A DNA stretch of 64,000 nt from CAWELS01 sp964468205 (GTDB lineage Bacteria > Acidobacteriota > Terriglobia > Bryobacterales > Bryobacteraceae), in contig CAYXVG010000034.1 of NCBI GenBank assembly GCA_964468205.1, positions 11,570 through 75,569 of the forward strand, in the 5' to 3' direction. A program made the translations under genes and the position numbers. This document shows positions 51,629-60,510 of the stretch, one piece after another; the stretch's first letter is position 1, and each line of letters begins with the position of its first letter. The notes beneath the pieces were generated by a model. The model saw only the letters and a program-made list of their open reading frames with translations. It had not been told where the DNA came from and ran no database searches.

Positions 51629-52036
51629 ATGGCAGACGAAATCAAGAAAGTCGAACGATATTCCGTAGAGGTCGCGCAGAAGCCCGGACAGGGTTTGGCG
51701 CTATTGAAGGCGCTCGCCGAAGGCAAAGCGGGCGTCATTGCTCTTTGGGCCTATCCCGCTGGCGAGGCGGAGAAGGTCGAAATCATTCCGGAAGATTCCA
51801 CGGCCTTCAAAGCGGCCTGCAAGGCGGCCAAGATTAAGGCGAAGAAGGAAAGCGCTGCTTTCTGCGTCGTCGGCAAGAACAAGACCGGAGCCCTGTTGCC
51901 GGTTCTGGAGAAACTCGCCGCGAAGGGCATCACCATTCACGCGGCCCAGGCAGTCGCCGTGGGAACGAAATTCGGCTCACTCATTGAGGTGGATCCCAAG
52001 GACGTGCGCAAGGCCGCCAGCGCCTTGGGCGTGTAG
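51629..52036 (+). CDS. ACT-domain-like small protein
   Basis: 135 aa from ATG 51629, GGAGG about 7 bases upstream; longer frames from 51542 are not supported. Contains two alternating beta-alpha units (VERYSVEVAQKPGQGLALLKAL and AAFCVVGKNKTGALLPVLEKLAAKGI, then ITIHAAQAVAVGTKFGSLIEVD) that look like paired ACT domains. No enzyme attached. It may bind an amino acid or another small ligand. Separated from hemB by a terminator hairpin. Confidence 0.65.
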   Translation: MADEIKKVERYSVEVAQKPGQGLALLKALAEGKAGVIALWAYPAGEAEKVEIIPEDSTAFKAACKAAKIKAKKESAAFCVVGKNKTGALLPVLEKLAAKGITIHAAQAVAVGTKFGSLIEVDPKDVRKAASALGV

Positions 52037-52059
52037 TTCCAACCGCCAAAAGGAAAGCC

Positions 52060-52103
52060 GCGGGACGCCGGCACGGTAAGGCCGGCGTTCTTGCCGGTCC
52101 CGC
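52060..52103. terminator. Bidirectional terminator between ACT-like gene and hemB
   Basis: ACGCCGGC (52065-52072) and GCCGGCGT (52081-52088) form a perfect 8-bp stem with an 8-base loop, and GCGGGAC/GTCCCGC (52060-52066 / 52097-52103) can close an outer stem. It lies exactly between two convergent genes. No long T run, so efficiency in either direction is uncertain. Confidence 0.6.
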
Positions 52104-53071
52104 TACAGAAGTCGCGCCGCCTCACGGGCGAAGTATGTTAAGACGAAGTCCGCTCCGGCGCGGCGAATGCAGACGAGCGATTCCAGTATGGCTCGATCGC
52201 GCTCCAGCCAGCCGTTGTTTGCCGCCGCCACAATCATGCTGAACTCGCCGGAAACTTGATAAGCGGCTACCGGAACGGCAAAGCGTTCGCTCGCCGTCCG
52301 CACAATGTCGAGGTATGGCATCGCCGGCTTCACCATGATCATGTCCGCCCCCTCTTCGATGTCGAGAGCGATCTCGCGCATCGCCTCGCGAGCATTCGGC
52401 GGATCCATCTGATAGCTGCGCCGGTCGCCGAATTGCGGAGCCGACTCGGCCGCTTCCCGGAACGGACCGTAGAAGACGGAGGCATACTTCGCCGCGTAGG
52501 AGAGAACCGGCGTCGTGTGGCGCCCCGCCCCGTCGAGCGCGGCCCGGATCGCGGCCACCCGGCCATCCATCATGTCCGACGGCGCCACCACGTCCGCGCC
52601 CGCCCGGGCATGCGAAACAGCGGTGCGCGCCAGCCACTCCAGCGTCGCGTCATTGTCCACATCGCCGTCCCGCACCAACCCGCAGTGCCCGTGACTCGTG
52701 TATTCGCAGTTGCAAACGTCGGTGATCACGAGCAACCCTGGAAGCGCCCGCTTCAAGGCGCGAACAGCACGCTGCACGATACCGTCGTCATCGTACGCGC
52801 CGGAAGCGTGCTCATCCTTGGTCTCGGGAATCCCGAATAGAATCACGCCCCCGATGCCAAGCGATTGAACCTCCTCGCATTCCCGCACCAGCTCGTCCAC
52901 CGACAACTGGTAGTTCCCCGGCATCGCGCCGATTTCCTTCCGGACCCCCTCCCCAGGGCAGGCGAACAACGGGAGTACAAAATCCCCCGGGTCCAGCACG
53001 GTCTCGCGAACCAATCGTCTTAATGGTTCCGAGGAACGCAGACGGCGGAGTCGTTGCATGGGAAACGCCAT
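52103..53071 (-). CDS. hemB: Porphobilinogen synthase (delta-aminolevulinic acid dehydratase)
   Basis: 322 aa, normal. Condenses two 5-aminolevulinate molecules to porphobilinogen in tetrapyrrole synthesis. Zinc-site cysteines are clustered in VCNCEYTSHGHCG; Schiff-base Lys is in MIMVKPAMPYLD, with the other Lys in YAAKYASVFYGPFREA and Asp/Arg in MDPPNAREAMRE. Start ATG is 9 bases after a TAATAT box (minus strand, 53086-53081) without a ribosome site, suggesting a leaderless message. Orphan of other hem genes here. Confidence 0.95.
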   Translation of the reverse strand: MAFPMQRLRRLRSSEPLRRLVRETVLDPGDFVLPLFACPGEGVRKEIGAMPGNYQLSVDELVRECEEVQSLGIGGVILFGIPETKDEHASGAYDDDGIVQRAVRALKRALPGLLVITDVCNCEYTSHGHCGLVRDGDVDNDATLEWLARTAVSHARAGADVVAPSDMMDGRVAAIRAALDGAGRHTTPVLSYAAKYASVFYGPFREAAESAPQFGDRRSYQMDPPNAREAMREIALDIEEGADMIMVKPAMPYLDIVRTASERFAVPVAAYQVSGEFSMIVAAANNGWLERDRAILESLVCIRRAGADFVLTYFAREAARLL

Positions 53072-53137
53072 AAGATAAGCATATTACCCGGCGCGACGCT
53101 CCGGGCTCACCGTCCGTAAGCGAGATATCCTAATTCC
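53072..53137. promoter_or_regulatory. Divergent leaderless promoters of hemB and the ABC permease
   Basis: This 66-base gap contains TAATAT (minus strand, 9 bases before hemB) and TATCCT at 53126-53131 (plus strand, 6 bases before TTG 53138). Neither gene has a Shine-Dalgarno sequence in the gap. The plus-strand box lies in GCGAGATATCCTAA, an exact copy of the sequence at 39227-39240. Confidence 0.45.
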
Positions 53138-53947
53138 TTGGCACGCTTACCGGGTACCTACTTCTTGCGGAATCTCGTCGAACGCCGGGACCTTGTCTAC
53201 CAGCTCGCGCGCCGGGACTTCCAACAACGCTACGTGGGCTCCGCCGCCGGCTGGCTATGGGGCATCATCCATCCCTTGGTACTACTCCTGAGTTGGACCT
53301 TCGTCTTCCACATCTGCATCAAGGTTGAATTGCCGCGCGGCGAGGTGACGCAAAACTACGTGATGTTTCTGCTGGCCGGCTTCCTGCCCTGGCTGCTCTT
53401 TCAAGAGACGGTTCAGCGCGCGCCCGCGGCCTTGATCGATCACGCCAACTTGATCAAGCGCACCGTGTTCCCCGCGGAAATCCTCGCGGTCACCGTGTTC
53501 CTGTCGGCGCTCATCTCGCACCTTCTCACGTTGACTTTGGTGGTGATCGCCGTCGTCATCGTTCTCAAGCACTTCAGCATCGCTCTGCTCGTCCTCCCGC
53601 TCTACATGCTCCTGCTCGGACTCTTGGCCGTGGGAGTGGGCTGGATCGTGGCCGGCCTAAATGTTTACTTACGTGACACCGCTCAGGTAACCTCGGTCGT
53701 CCTCACTCTTTGGTTCTGGCTGACGCCGATCTTCATCCCCGAGGAACGCTATCCGCAAGCGGCCCAATTCCTCCTCGCCTGGAACCCCATGCGATATGTG
53801 GTGCGAGCCTATCGGGAACGCCTGCTGAGCAGCCGCGTTCCCGACATCGAAGAGATCGCTGTACTCGCGGGCTGGGGAATCGCGTCGTTCGTTATTGGCG
53901 GACTCTTCTTCCGCCATCTCAAACGCGGCTTCGCCGACGTACTCTAA
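53138..53947 (+). CDS. ABC-2 type permease, polysaccharide/polyol-phosphate export family
   Basis: 269 aa, six hydrophobic helices (e.g. WGIIHPLVLLLSWTFVFHI, MFLLAGFLPWLLFQE, LTLTLVVIAVVIVL, FVIGGLFFRHL). Matches the KpsM/TagG/RfbA permease family, including the amphipathic N-terminus DLVYQLARRDFQQRYVGSA and the AWNPMRYVVRAYRE late loop. The normal partner ATPase (KpsT/TagH type) is not adjacent. TTG start; a nearby ATG is lacking. It is 10 bases upstream of the sulfatase-fold gene, so both are in one operon possibly concerned with envelope glycans. Confidence 0.85.
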   Translation: MARLPGTYFLRNLVERRDLVYQLARRDFQQRYVGSAAGWLWGIIHPLVLLLSWTFVFHICIKVELPRGEVTQNYVMFLLAGFLPWLLFQETVQRAPAALIDHANLIKRTVFPAEILAVTVFLSALISHLLTLTLVVIAVVIVLKHFSIALLVLPLYMLLLGLLAVGVGWIVAGLNVYLRDTAQVTSVVLTLWFWLTPIFIPEERYPQAAQFLLAWNPMRYVVRAYRERLLSSRVPDIEEIAVLAGWGIASFVIGGLFFRHLKRGFADVL

Positions 53948-53957
53948 TAGTAAGAAT

Positions 53958-55349
53958 ATGCTTCAACTCTCGCGACGCAGTTTTCTCACCGGCGCCACTG
54001 CGGCGCCCCTGATTGCACAGACGGCAGGCACGGGTACAACCCGCCCCAACATCGTGCTCATCCTCACCGAGGATCTTGGCGCCTGGATGTGTGGATGTTA
54101 CGGGGGGAAGGAAATCCGGACACCCAACATCGATCTCCTCGCCCGCTTGGGAGTCCGCTTCCTCAACGCCTACGTCGTCACGCCAGCGGGGTCGCCTTCG
54201 CGCGCCACTATCCTCACCGGCCGCACCCCGGCCCAGCACGGCATTCACGACTTCATCACCGCCAATCCGGTTCAAGATCCTCCGCAGGGCCAAGCTGCTC
54301 CTTCCCCCTGGTTCTCTCAGGAGCTGCTGCTCTCGGATATTCTCTCCGAGGCCGGCTACAACTGCGGATACGTGGGGAAATGGGACATGGGGAGCGATTC
54401 CAAGCCAGGACACGGTATTTCGTTCTCCTACATAACCGCCGGTCCCCAAGAGCCTTATCAGGACCCGCGGATGTTCCGTAATGGAGAGACGGTAAACGAG
54501 CGGGGCTACCTCACGGGACTCATCACCGGAGCGGCCTCGGAATTCATCTCTCAACAGGACGGTTCGCGGCCGTTCTTCCTTTGCGTCAGTTATCCCAACC
54601 CGGCGGATCCCTATGACGGTCACCCACAGAAGTTCTACGATATGTACGCCGGGTCGAAGTTCGAGTCTCTCGGCTGGCTTCCGAAAGCGGACAACACACT
54701 GCGCGATGCGGACCTGATGGAGGACCCGGTGGCGGCCGCCAGACGCTTCGCCGCCGGACTCGCCGCCCTCGATCACCAACTGCCGGTCCTGCAATCGAAG
54801 CTGCGGGAGAAGAAGCTCTGGACGGACACGCTTGTTGTCTTCACCAGCGTCTGCGGCAATCTCCTGGGCCGGCACGGCCTGTGGGGCGCCGGCCTCGCGT
54901 CCAATCCGCCCAACATGTATGACGAAGTGGTGCAGGTCCCGCTACTCGCCTCCTGGCCCGGTCAGATTCCGGTCGAGGCCTCGCGCCCGGAGATGGTCAG
55001 CGCCTATGACGTCCTGCCGACGATCTCCGCGGTCTGCGGGCAAATCGTCCCCGAGTCGCGCGACCTCTGCGGCCGCGGCTTCCACAAGATGATGATGCGG
55101 ATTCCCCTCGAAAAAGGCGAGCAGAGGTGGCCCTCCACAGTCTTCGGCGCTTATCAAAACACCCTGATGGCCCGCGACAATCGGTTCAAGCTGGTCGTCC
55201 GGAACGGTGGTGACGGACCGAACGAGTTCTATCGCAACCGCCTCGATCCCCGGGAACTGCGAAACGAATACTCGAACGCCAGCATCGTCACGGTACGCGA
55301 TTCTCTCCGCGAACAACTTGACGCGTGGGCTGCCAAGTACGCGGACTAG
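53958..55349 (+). CDS. Sulfatase-fold protein with degenerate active site (pseudosulfatase)
   Basis: 463 aa from MLQLSRRSFLTGA (Tat signal). The sulfatase fold is intact end to end: RPNIVLILTEDLGAWMCGCYGG, IRTPNIDLLARLGVRF, AATG-like ATILTGRTPAQHGIHDF, then C-terminal AAYVSYP and RDSLREQLD. But the formylglycine site reads GSPSR: the Cys is Gly78 (codon GGG, 54189-54191). Also lost are the metal DN (now SVCGN), the Lys-His pair (GKWDMG instead of GKWHLG) and the PHxP His (YPNPADP). It cannot make formylglycine, so it should not be a sulfatase; possibly a binding protein. Confidence 0.9.
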   Translation: MLQLSRRSFLTGATAAPLIAQTAGTGTTRPNIVLILTEDLGAWMCGCYGGKEIRTPNIDLLARLGVRFLNAYVVTPAGSPSRATILTGRTPAQHGIHDFITANPVQDPPQGQAAPSPWFSQELLLSDILSEAGYNCGYVGKWDMGSDSKPGHGISFSYITAGPQEPYQDPRMFRNGETVNERGYLTGLITGAASEFISQQDGSRPFFLCVSYPNPADPYDGHPQKFYDMYAGSKFESLGWLPKADNTLRDADLMEDPVAAARRFAAGLAALDHQLPVLQSKLREKKLWTDTLVVFTSVCGNLLGRHGLWGAGLASNPPNMYDEVVQVPLLASWPGQIPVEASRPEMVSAYDVLPTISAVCGQIVPESRDLCGRGFHKMMMRIPLEKGEQRWPSTVFGAYQNTLMARDNRFKLVVRNGGDGPNEFYRNRLDPRELRNEYSNASIVTVRDSLREQLDAWAAKYAD

Positions 55350-55567
55350 AATGCAAATCGGGATCGCGGGGAGGGCCACCGGTCTCCGAGGACCGCACTC
55401 GTGCCCCCGGCGTCTGCTGCAACGAACTCGCATCGGCTTCTCTCCGTTGCGGCGGATTCCGCTTCTCCGTATCCGGCCCTAAGGAATCTTCCCGATTGTA
55501 ATTGCAACCTAACTGCGAGTATCATGGACTTCAGGGGCTGAAAGTCTCACTTAAGCACAGCACACTT

Positions 55568-57280
55568 ATGAATGTTCATCCCAAGGGCAAACGCGCCCGC
55601 ATCCTACTTAGCTCCGTATTCGGTCCCTACGCCCGGGACGACGAGTTCGGAAGCCGCGCCATCAATCCGATGGAGCTCTACCACAACCAGGTCACCCGGG
55701 AACAGGGCCCGTTCTCGCTGCGGATGTTCCACCGTTCCTGGGGGATTATGATGATCCAGGAGAATATCTCCGCCCCCTCCACCGTTCTCGACTTCGCCAC
55801 CCGCGAGGACTTCGCCGAGGAACTCCGCTCCAACGACTATGACGTGGTCGGCATCTCCGGCATCATCGCGAACGTCGGCAAGGTGAAGGAAATGTGCCGC
55901 ATGGTCCGGGAGATTTCGCCCCGCTCCACCGTGATCGTGGGCGGCCACGTCACTGCCATCCCTGGCATCGAGGAGATCGTCGACGCCGACCATTATGTGC
56001 GCGGCGAGGGGATCGCATGGATGCGCTCCTTCCTCGGCGATGACCCCGAAATGCCAATCCGTCACCCAAACATCGTCTCCGGTTTCGGAACCCGGGCGCT
56101 CGGATTGGCGCAACCGCAGAAGAAGGGAACCGTCGCCGCCACCCTGATTCCATCGGTGGGATGCCCGATGGGTTGCAACTTCTGTACCACTTCCTCTTTC
56201 TTTGGCGGGAAAGGAAAGTTCCTCAACTTCTTCGAAACCGGCGACGAGCTATTCGAAATTATGTCGCGCATGGAACGCGAGATGGATGTACGGTCGTTCT
56301 TCGTGATGGACGAGAACTTCCTCCTCCACAAGGAGCGCGCCATGCAATTGCTCAAGCGAATGCAGCAGCACGACAAGGCCTGGTCGCTCTACGTCTTCTC
56401 CTCCGCCAACGCCATCCGCAAGTACTCGATGGAGGAGTTGGCCGCCCTTGGCATCTCCTGGATCTGGCTCGGGCTGGAATCGCCGAATTCGTCCTACTCG
56501 AAGCTCAACGGGACCAACACGGTCGAGCTCTCCCGCCGCCTCCGGTCCCACGGCATCAAGCTGCTCGGCTCCACCATCGTTGGACTCGAGCATCACACCC
56601 CAGAGAACATACACGATGAGCTCGAGTATGCGATCTCTCACGAAACTGATTTTCACCAGTTCATGCTCTACACTCCAGTCCCCGGAACTCCTCTGTATTT
56701 CCAGATGAAGCAGGAGGGACGGATGCTCGACGGCATCGATCTCGCTGATATCCACGGGCAATACAAGTTCAACTTCAAGCACGCCGCCATCAGCCGAGAA
56801 GATTCAAAGAAACTCCTCGACTGGGCCTTCCGGCGCGACTTCGAGCGCAACGGTCCCAGCATCTTTCGCATTTGCCGCACCACGCTTGAGGGCTGGCGGC
56901 GCTACAAACACCACGCCGACGAGCGCATCCGGCGCCGGATGAAGAACGAGGCCGACGCCCTGGGCGCCGCGTACTCTGGCGTGTTATGGGCCATGGAACG
57001 CCAGCTTCGCAAAACCAACAAGGCGGTGAGCCTCCAGATCAGGAATCTGCGAAAAGAGATCCACCGCGAGTTTGGACTCGTCTCCCGGGTGGCTGCGGCC
57101 GTCGCCGGGCCCATCCTCCTCTGGTCCTCGAAACGCGAGGCCAAGCGGCTGGCGGCGGGTTTCACCTATGAGCCACCCACCTTCCGGGAACGGCGGAATT
57201 GGGAGCCAGGCAAAACCTCGGAACAAGGATTACGAATCGGCGACAACGTTGCCAAAGAAGTGCCCGCTATAAGTCAATAA
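55568..57280 (+). CDS. Cobalamin-binding-type radical SAM protein
   Basis: ATG 55568 preferred over an in-frame TTG at 55502; no clear ribosome site for either. 570 aa. N-terminal Rossmann-like B12-binding domain (YDVVGISGIIANVGKVKEMC, VIVGGHVTAIPG), then the radical SAM core with Cys199, Cys203 and Cys206 in SVGCPMGCNFCTTS (C-x3-C-x2-C) and FFVMDENFLL, ISWIWLGLESPNSS. A C-terminal helical region ends in basic residues. Class B-like enzymes do methylations or lipid/natural-product modification; substrate unknown. Follows ABC permease and pseudosulfatase on the same strand. Confidence 0.85.
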   Translation: MNVHPKGKRARILLSSVFGPYARDDEFGSRAINPMELYHNQVTREQGPFSLRMFHRSWGIMMIQENISAPSTVLDFATREDFAEELRSNDYDVVGISGIIANVGKVKEMCRMVREISPRSTVIVGGHVTAIPGIEEIVDADHYVRGEGIAWMRSFLGDDPEMPIRHPNIVSGFGTRALGLAQPQKKGTVAATLIPSVGCPMGCNFCTTSSFFGGKGKFLNFFETGDELFEIMSRMEREMDVRSFFVMDENFLLHKERAMQLLKRMQQHDKAWSLYVFSSANAIRKYSMEELAALGISWIWLGLESPNSSYSKLNGTNTVELSRRLRSHGIKLLGSTIVGLEHHTPENIHDELEYAISHETDFHQFMLYTPVPGTPLYFQMKQEGRMLDGIDLADIHGQYKFNFKHAAISREDSKKLLDWAFRRDFERNGPSIFRICRTTLEGWRRYKHHADERIRRRMKNEADALGAAYSGVLWAMERQLRKTNKAVSLQIRNLRKEIHREFGLVSRVAAAVAGPILLWSSKREAKRLAAGFTYEPPTFRERRNWEPGKTSEQGLRIGDNVAKEVPAISQ

Positions 57281-57323
57281 CAAACGCCTCACAGGCCTTC
57301 TACGCCTGCCGATATGACTGTTG

Positions 57324-57827
57324 ATGGGAGCGGAAACGGCAGCGGCAGTGCAAGTGGGCAGCCTGATGCACCGAGTCGTGGATCAGGCAATTCACTACTT
57401 GTCCAACGAAATTGGGCTCGACGCCGCTCTCTCGGCTACCGGCCACCGGCCCGTCCGTCCCCAACTCACCTCGACGCTCCGCATCGCCGGCGCCTTCGAC
57501 GGACAGATTTGTCTCACCGCCGGCGAACGCACCATCTCTGAAATCGTTAACCGGATGCTCGGGAACTCGGTGTCGGCCGCGGAAATGCCGTCGCTGCTTG
57601 CGGATATGCTCTGCGAACTTCTCAACGTGATCGTCGGTAACGCCTGCCGGACGCTCGACAACGATGGTCTTCGCATCTTTGTAGAACCGCCGTCGCCGAT
57701 GTCCCCTTGTGGCGGCGATCGAACCGCCGCTTTGCACGAAGATTTCTTCCGCCAAGTGATCCAAACCAGCGCGGGACCGGTGATGCTGCACTACTGGGAG
57801 GCGCCTCTCCGGCCGGCAACGGACTAA
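57324..57827 (+). CDS. CheX-like chemotaxis phosphatase domain protein
   Basis: 167 aa from ATG 57324, just inside a TTG at 57321. Contains the CheC/CheX signature in LADMLCELLNVIVGNACRTL (Glu and Asn in E-x2-N motif) and a preceding strand TSTLRIAGAFDGQICLTAGE. Members dephosphorylate CheY-P or bind similar receivers. No other che gene is near, so it is an orphan regulator, as in many bacteria. Confidence 0.75.
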   Translation: MGAETAAAVQVGSLMHRVVDQAIHYLSNEIGLDAALSATGHRPVRPQLTSTLRIAGAFDGQICLTAGERTISEIVNRMLGNSVSAAEMPSLLADMLCELLNVIVGNACRTLDNDGLRIFVEPPSPMSPCGGDRTAALHEDFFRQVIQTSAGPVMLHYWEAPLRPATD

Positions 57828-57886
57828 AGCGAAACACCTGCTGAGTTTGGATCATTCCGCTCCGGACGGCCGCCGCACTGCTCCTG

Positions 57887-59071
57887 CTACAACAGCGCCG
57901 GCACGAACTTCCGCAGCCACCCTGCGCTCAACTCCACTCCAAAACCCGGCTTCTCATTTGGCAGATAGTGCCCCTCCTCGTACCGCGCGGTGAACGGCTG
58001 CCACACCTCGTTCGATTCCCCCGTTCCGAAGCTCTCCGCCAGCGGGCAGTTCCGCGACGCGAAGATCAGCGCCAGCCCGTACGGACTCCCGCCGCGGTGG
58101 GGAATCACCGGCAGGTCATGCTCGGAGCCGATCCGAGCGACCTCCCGGCCCTCGGTCAACCCGCCCGACCATGTCAGATCCGGCTGCAGCGCATCGGCCG
58201 CCTCCCGCCGCGCCAACTCCGCAAATCCGTAACGCATATATTCATGCTCGCCCGAAGCAATCCATGTGCTGTCGATCCTTCGGCACAGTATCTCATAACC
58301 ATCAATATCATAAGGATATAAAGGCTCTTCTATAAAGTACAGTCTGAGGTCCTCCGCCACCTTCGCGAACTCGATCGTATACTCCACGTTCCACCGCGCC
58401 AAGCAGTCGATCATCAACTTCGCCTCTGCACCCACCTCGCTCCTCACTGACCGCAGACGATCCAGTTCCCGCCGCATTCCGGCGTTGCCTTCCGATGGCA
58501 TCGCCGTCACCGGAATCTTAAAGTTGCGGAAACCGAGCTTCAGCCCCTTTCTGGCGTCGTTGCCCGTATAATAGCCCGGGACACGCTCCCGCACCGCCCC
58601 TCCGATCAGTTCATGAACCGGCTTGCCCGCATGTTTGGCCTTGATATCCCACAGCGCCAGATCGATGCCGCTCATCGCCATCACCGCGATTCCCTTGCGG
58701 CCGTAAAACGACGACGAGTCGAACGTCTGCCGCATCAGCCGCTCGGGATGAAGGGCATCCGCCCCCACCAGCAGATCCTGCAAGTGGTTCTCGATAACGT
58801 GGACCGAGGCGCCCCCGCCCCCGCCGAGTCCCCATCCCGTCGGGCCGTCTTTCGTGTCGATCCGGACCAGAATCTCGCCGGTGAGTTGAGAAAACGGACC
58901 GAACCAGCGGTGGCGCGCGGGGTCCTCATCACCGGCGAACTTCCGGTGGCCGAACGCGTTGGCGGGACGGAACGGCACGTGCGCTGCCCGGACCCGGCTG
59001 ATCTCCAGCCGCTCCGCTCCGTAACTCGCCGCCGTTCCAAACGCTGCGCTCAGAAAGTTTCTTCGCCGCAT
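57887..59071 (-). CDS. Exported enolase-superfamily enzyme, rhamnonate-dehydratase-like
   Basis: 394 aa with a short Tat leader (RRRNFLSAAFGTAASYG). Residues of the acid-sugar dehydratases are present: Asp in LMIDCLARWNVEYT, Glu in YFIEEPLYPYD, Glu/His in IASGEHEYMRYG and His in VIPHRGGSPYG; DALQPDLTWSGGLTEG follows. The GEHE and PHRGG arrangement resembles L-rhamnonate dehydratase. A TAGATT box 7 bases before the ATG with no ribosome site suggests a leaderless transcript. Confidence 0.85.
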   Translation of the reverse strand: MRRRNFLSAAFGTAASYGAERLEISRVRAAHVPFRPANAFGHRKFAGDEDPARHRWFGPFSQLTGEILVRIDTKDGPTGWGLGGGGGASVHVIENHLQDLLVGADALHPERLMRQTFDSSSFYGRKGIAVMAMSGIDLALWDIKAKHAGKPVHELIGGAVRERVPGYYTGNDARKGLKLGFRNFKIPVTAMPSEGNAGMRRELDRLRSVRSEVGAEAKLMIDCLARWNVEYTIEFAKVAEDLRLYFIEEPLYPYDIDGYEILCRRIDSTWIASGEHEYMRYGFAELARREAADALQPDLTWSGGLTEGREVARIGSEHDLPVIPHRGGSPYGLALIFASRNCPLAESFGTGESNEVWQPFTARYEEGHYLPNEKPGFGVELSAGWLRKFVPALL

Positions 59072-59078
59072 GCGGCCG

Positions 59079-59084
59079 AATCTA
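59079..59084 (-). promoter_or_regulatory. TAGATT -10 box of the rhamnonate-dehydratase-like gene
   Basis: On the minus strand TAGATT is separated by 7 bases (CGGCCGC) from the ATG at 59071. No Shine-Dalgarno sequence is present, consistent with leaderless transcription. Confidence 0.45.
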
Positions 59085-59139
59085 TCACACTGAGGGTACA
59101 GGTTCGGAAGCTTGGACCCAGACCCTCCGCCGCCAAACG

Positions 59140-60378
59140 CTAGCCGGCCACCGCCGCGAGTGTCCCGCGGTTCGCCGGAACCACCACAATGCCACTCTCG
59201 GTCACCCGGTAGCCCTTTGCCTGGTCCGCCTCCACGTCGTAGCCAATCACCGACCCCTCGGGAATATCCGCTCCCGAGTCGACGATCGTATTTCGTACGC
59301 GGCTATAACGCCCGATGTTGGCCCCGGGCAGTAGAATCGAATCTTCCACTTCGCAGTAACTGTTCACCCGCACTTCCGGTCCGAGTACGCAGCGGGTTAC
59401 GCGGCCCCCTGAAATGATGCAGCCCGAGGAAATGATCGAATCAATCCCGAGCCCCATTCGCCTTCCCTCCTGCGCGAATACGAACTTCGCCGGCGGCGCT
59501 TGCCGCGGGCGCGTCCGCACTGGCCACTCCGGGTCGTAGAGATTCAACTCCGGAGTTACCCGCACCAGGTCCATGTTCGCTGCATAGTAGGAGTCGAGCG
59601 TCCCAACGTCGCGCCAGTACTTCCTTTCCTTCGCATTGAGATCGGGGAAGTCGTACGCGCAAACGATCTTCTCATGGATCAAACGCGGCAGAATGTCTTT
59701 CCCAAAATCATGTGAAGAATTCTCGTCCTCCCCATCCTCCAGCAGCGCTGGCAGCAGCACGTCCGTTTCGAACATGTAGATACCCATCGAGGCGCTCACC
59801 ATATCCTCGTTGAACGAGCTCCTCCTCGGATGCCCGTGCTGCGGCTTCTCCTCGAAGCCGATGATCCTCTGGTCCGCGTCGATCTCCACCACGCCAAAAC
59901 GCGAAGCTTCCCCCGGAGTCACCTGAATCGTAGCCAATGTCACATCGGCCTCGTGAGATTCGTGCCACGCCAGCATTCCTCGGTAGTCCATCTTGTAAAT
60001 ATGGTCGGAGGAGAGCACTAGCACTCTTCTGGGGCGCTCCGCTACGATGCTTTCCGTGTTCTGATACACGGCGTCCGCCGTCCCGCGGTACCAGTCCTCG
60101 TGAATTCTCTTCATCGGCGGCACAACCTCGATAAATTCCTTCAGTTCGCTCGAGAAAATGTTCCATCCGTCCCGTATGTGCCGCGTCAGCTCCAGCGCTT
60201 TGTACTGGGTGAGAACAAATACCCGCCGGACCTCCGAATTGATGCAGTTGGAAAGCGTGAAATCGATAATCCGGTATGTGCCCCCAAACGGCACCGCCGG
60301 CTTCGCGGTGTGGTCGGTCAATGGGGACAGCCGCTGTCCCGCTCCCCCCGCCATCAAAATCGCCAACGTATCCTGCAT
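59140..60378 (-). CDS. glgC: Glucose-1-phosphate adenylyltransferase
   Basis: 412 aa, usual for GlgC. Forms ADP-glucose for glycogen synthesis. The nucleotide-binding loop is LMAGGAGQRLSPLTDHTAKP at the N-terminus; VLVLSSDHIYKMDY has the catalytic Asp; GFEEKPQHGHP is the substrate Glu-Lys; the C-terminal left-handed beta helix is seen in SGCIISGGRVTRCVLGPEVRVNS. ATG with GGAGGGA upstream. Divergent from the second transketolase. Confidence 0.95.
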   Translation of the reverse strand: MQDTLAILMAGGAGQRLSPLTDHTAKPAVPFGGTYRIIDFTLSNCINSEVRRVFVLTQYKALELTRHIRDGWNIFSSELKEFIEVVPPMKRIHEDWYRGTADAVYQNTESIVAERPRRVLVLSSDHIYKMDYRGMLAWHESHEADVTLATIQVTPGEASRFGVVEIDADQRIIGFEEKPQHGHPRRSSFNEDMVSASMGIYMFETDVLLPALLEDGEDENSSHDFGKDILPRLIHEKIVCAYDFPDLNAKERKYWRDVGTLDSYYAANMDLVRVTPELNLYDPEWPVRTRPRQAPPAKFVFAQEGRRMGLGIDSIISSGCIISGGRVTRCVLGPEVRVNSYCEVEDSILLPGANIGRYSRVRNTIVDSGADIPEGSVIGYDVEADQAKGYRVTESGIVVVPANRGTLAAVAG

Positions 60379-60510
60379 ATCCCTCCACCCAATTCATAAT
60401 CGCCCGGCCGGCAATCGCCCCGCGCGCCCCAGCACATTTATGGCCGATTCCACCGGCGGCAGCTACCTGAGTTATAACAGAACTTGTCCTGCTCGATCAT
60501 CCAAAGCTAA

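Noticed and set aside
53958..55349. Active sulfatase
   Set aside because: No Cys or Ser at the formylglycine position and other catalytic residues are replaced.
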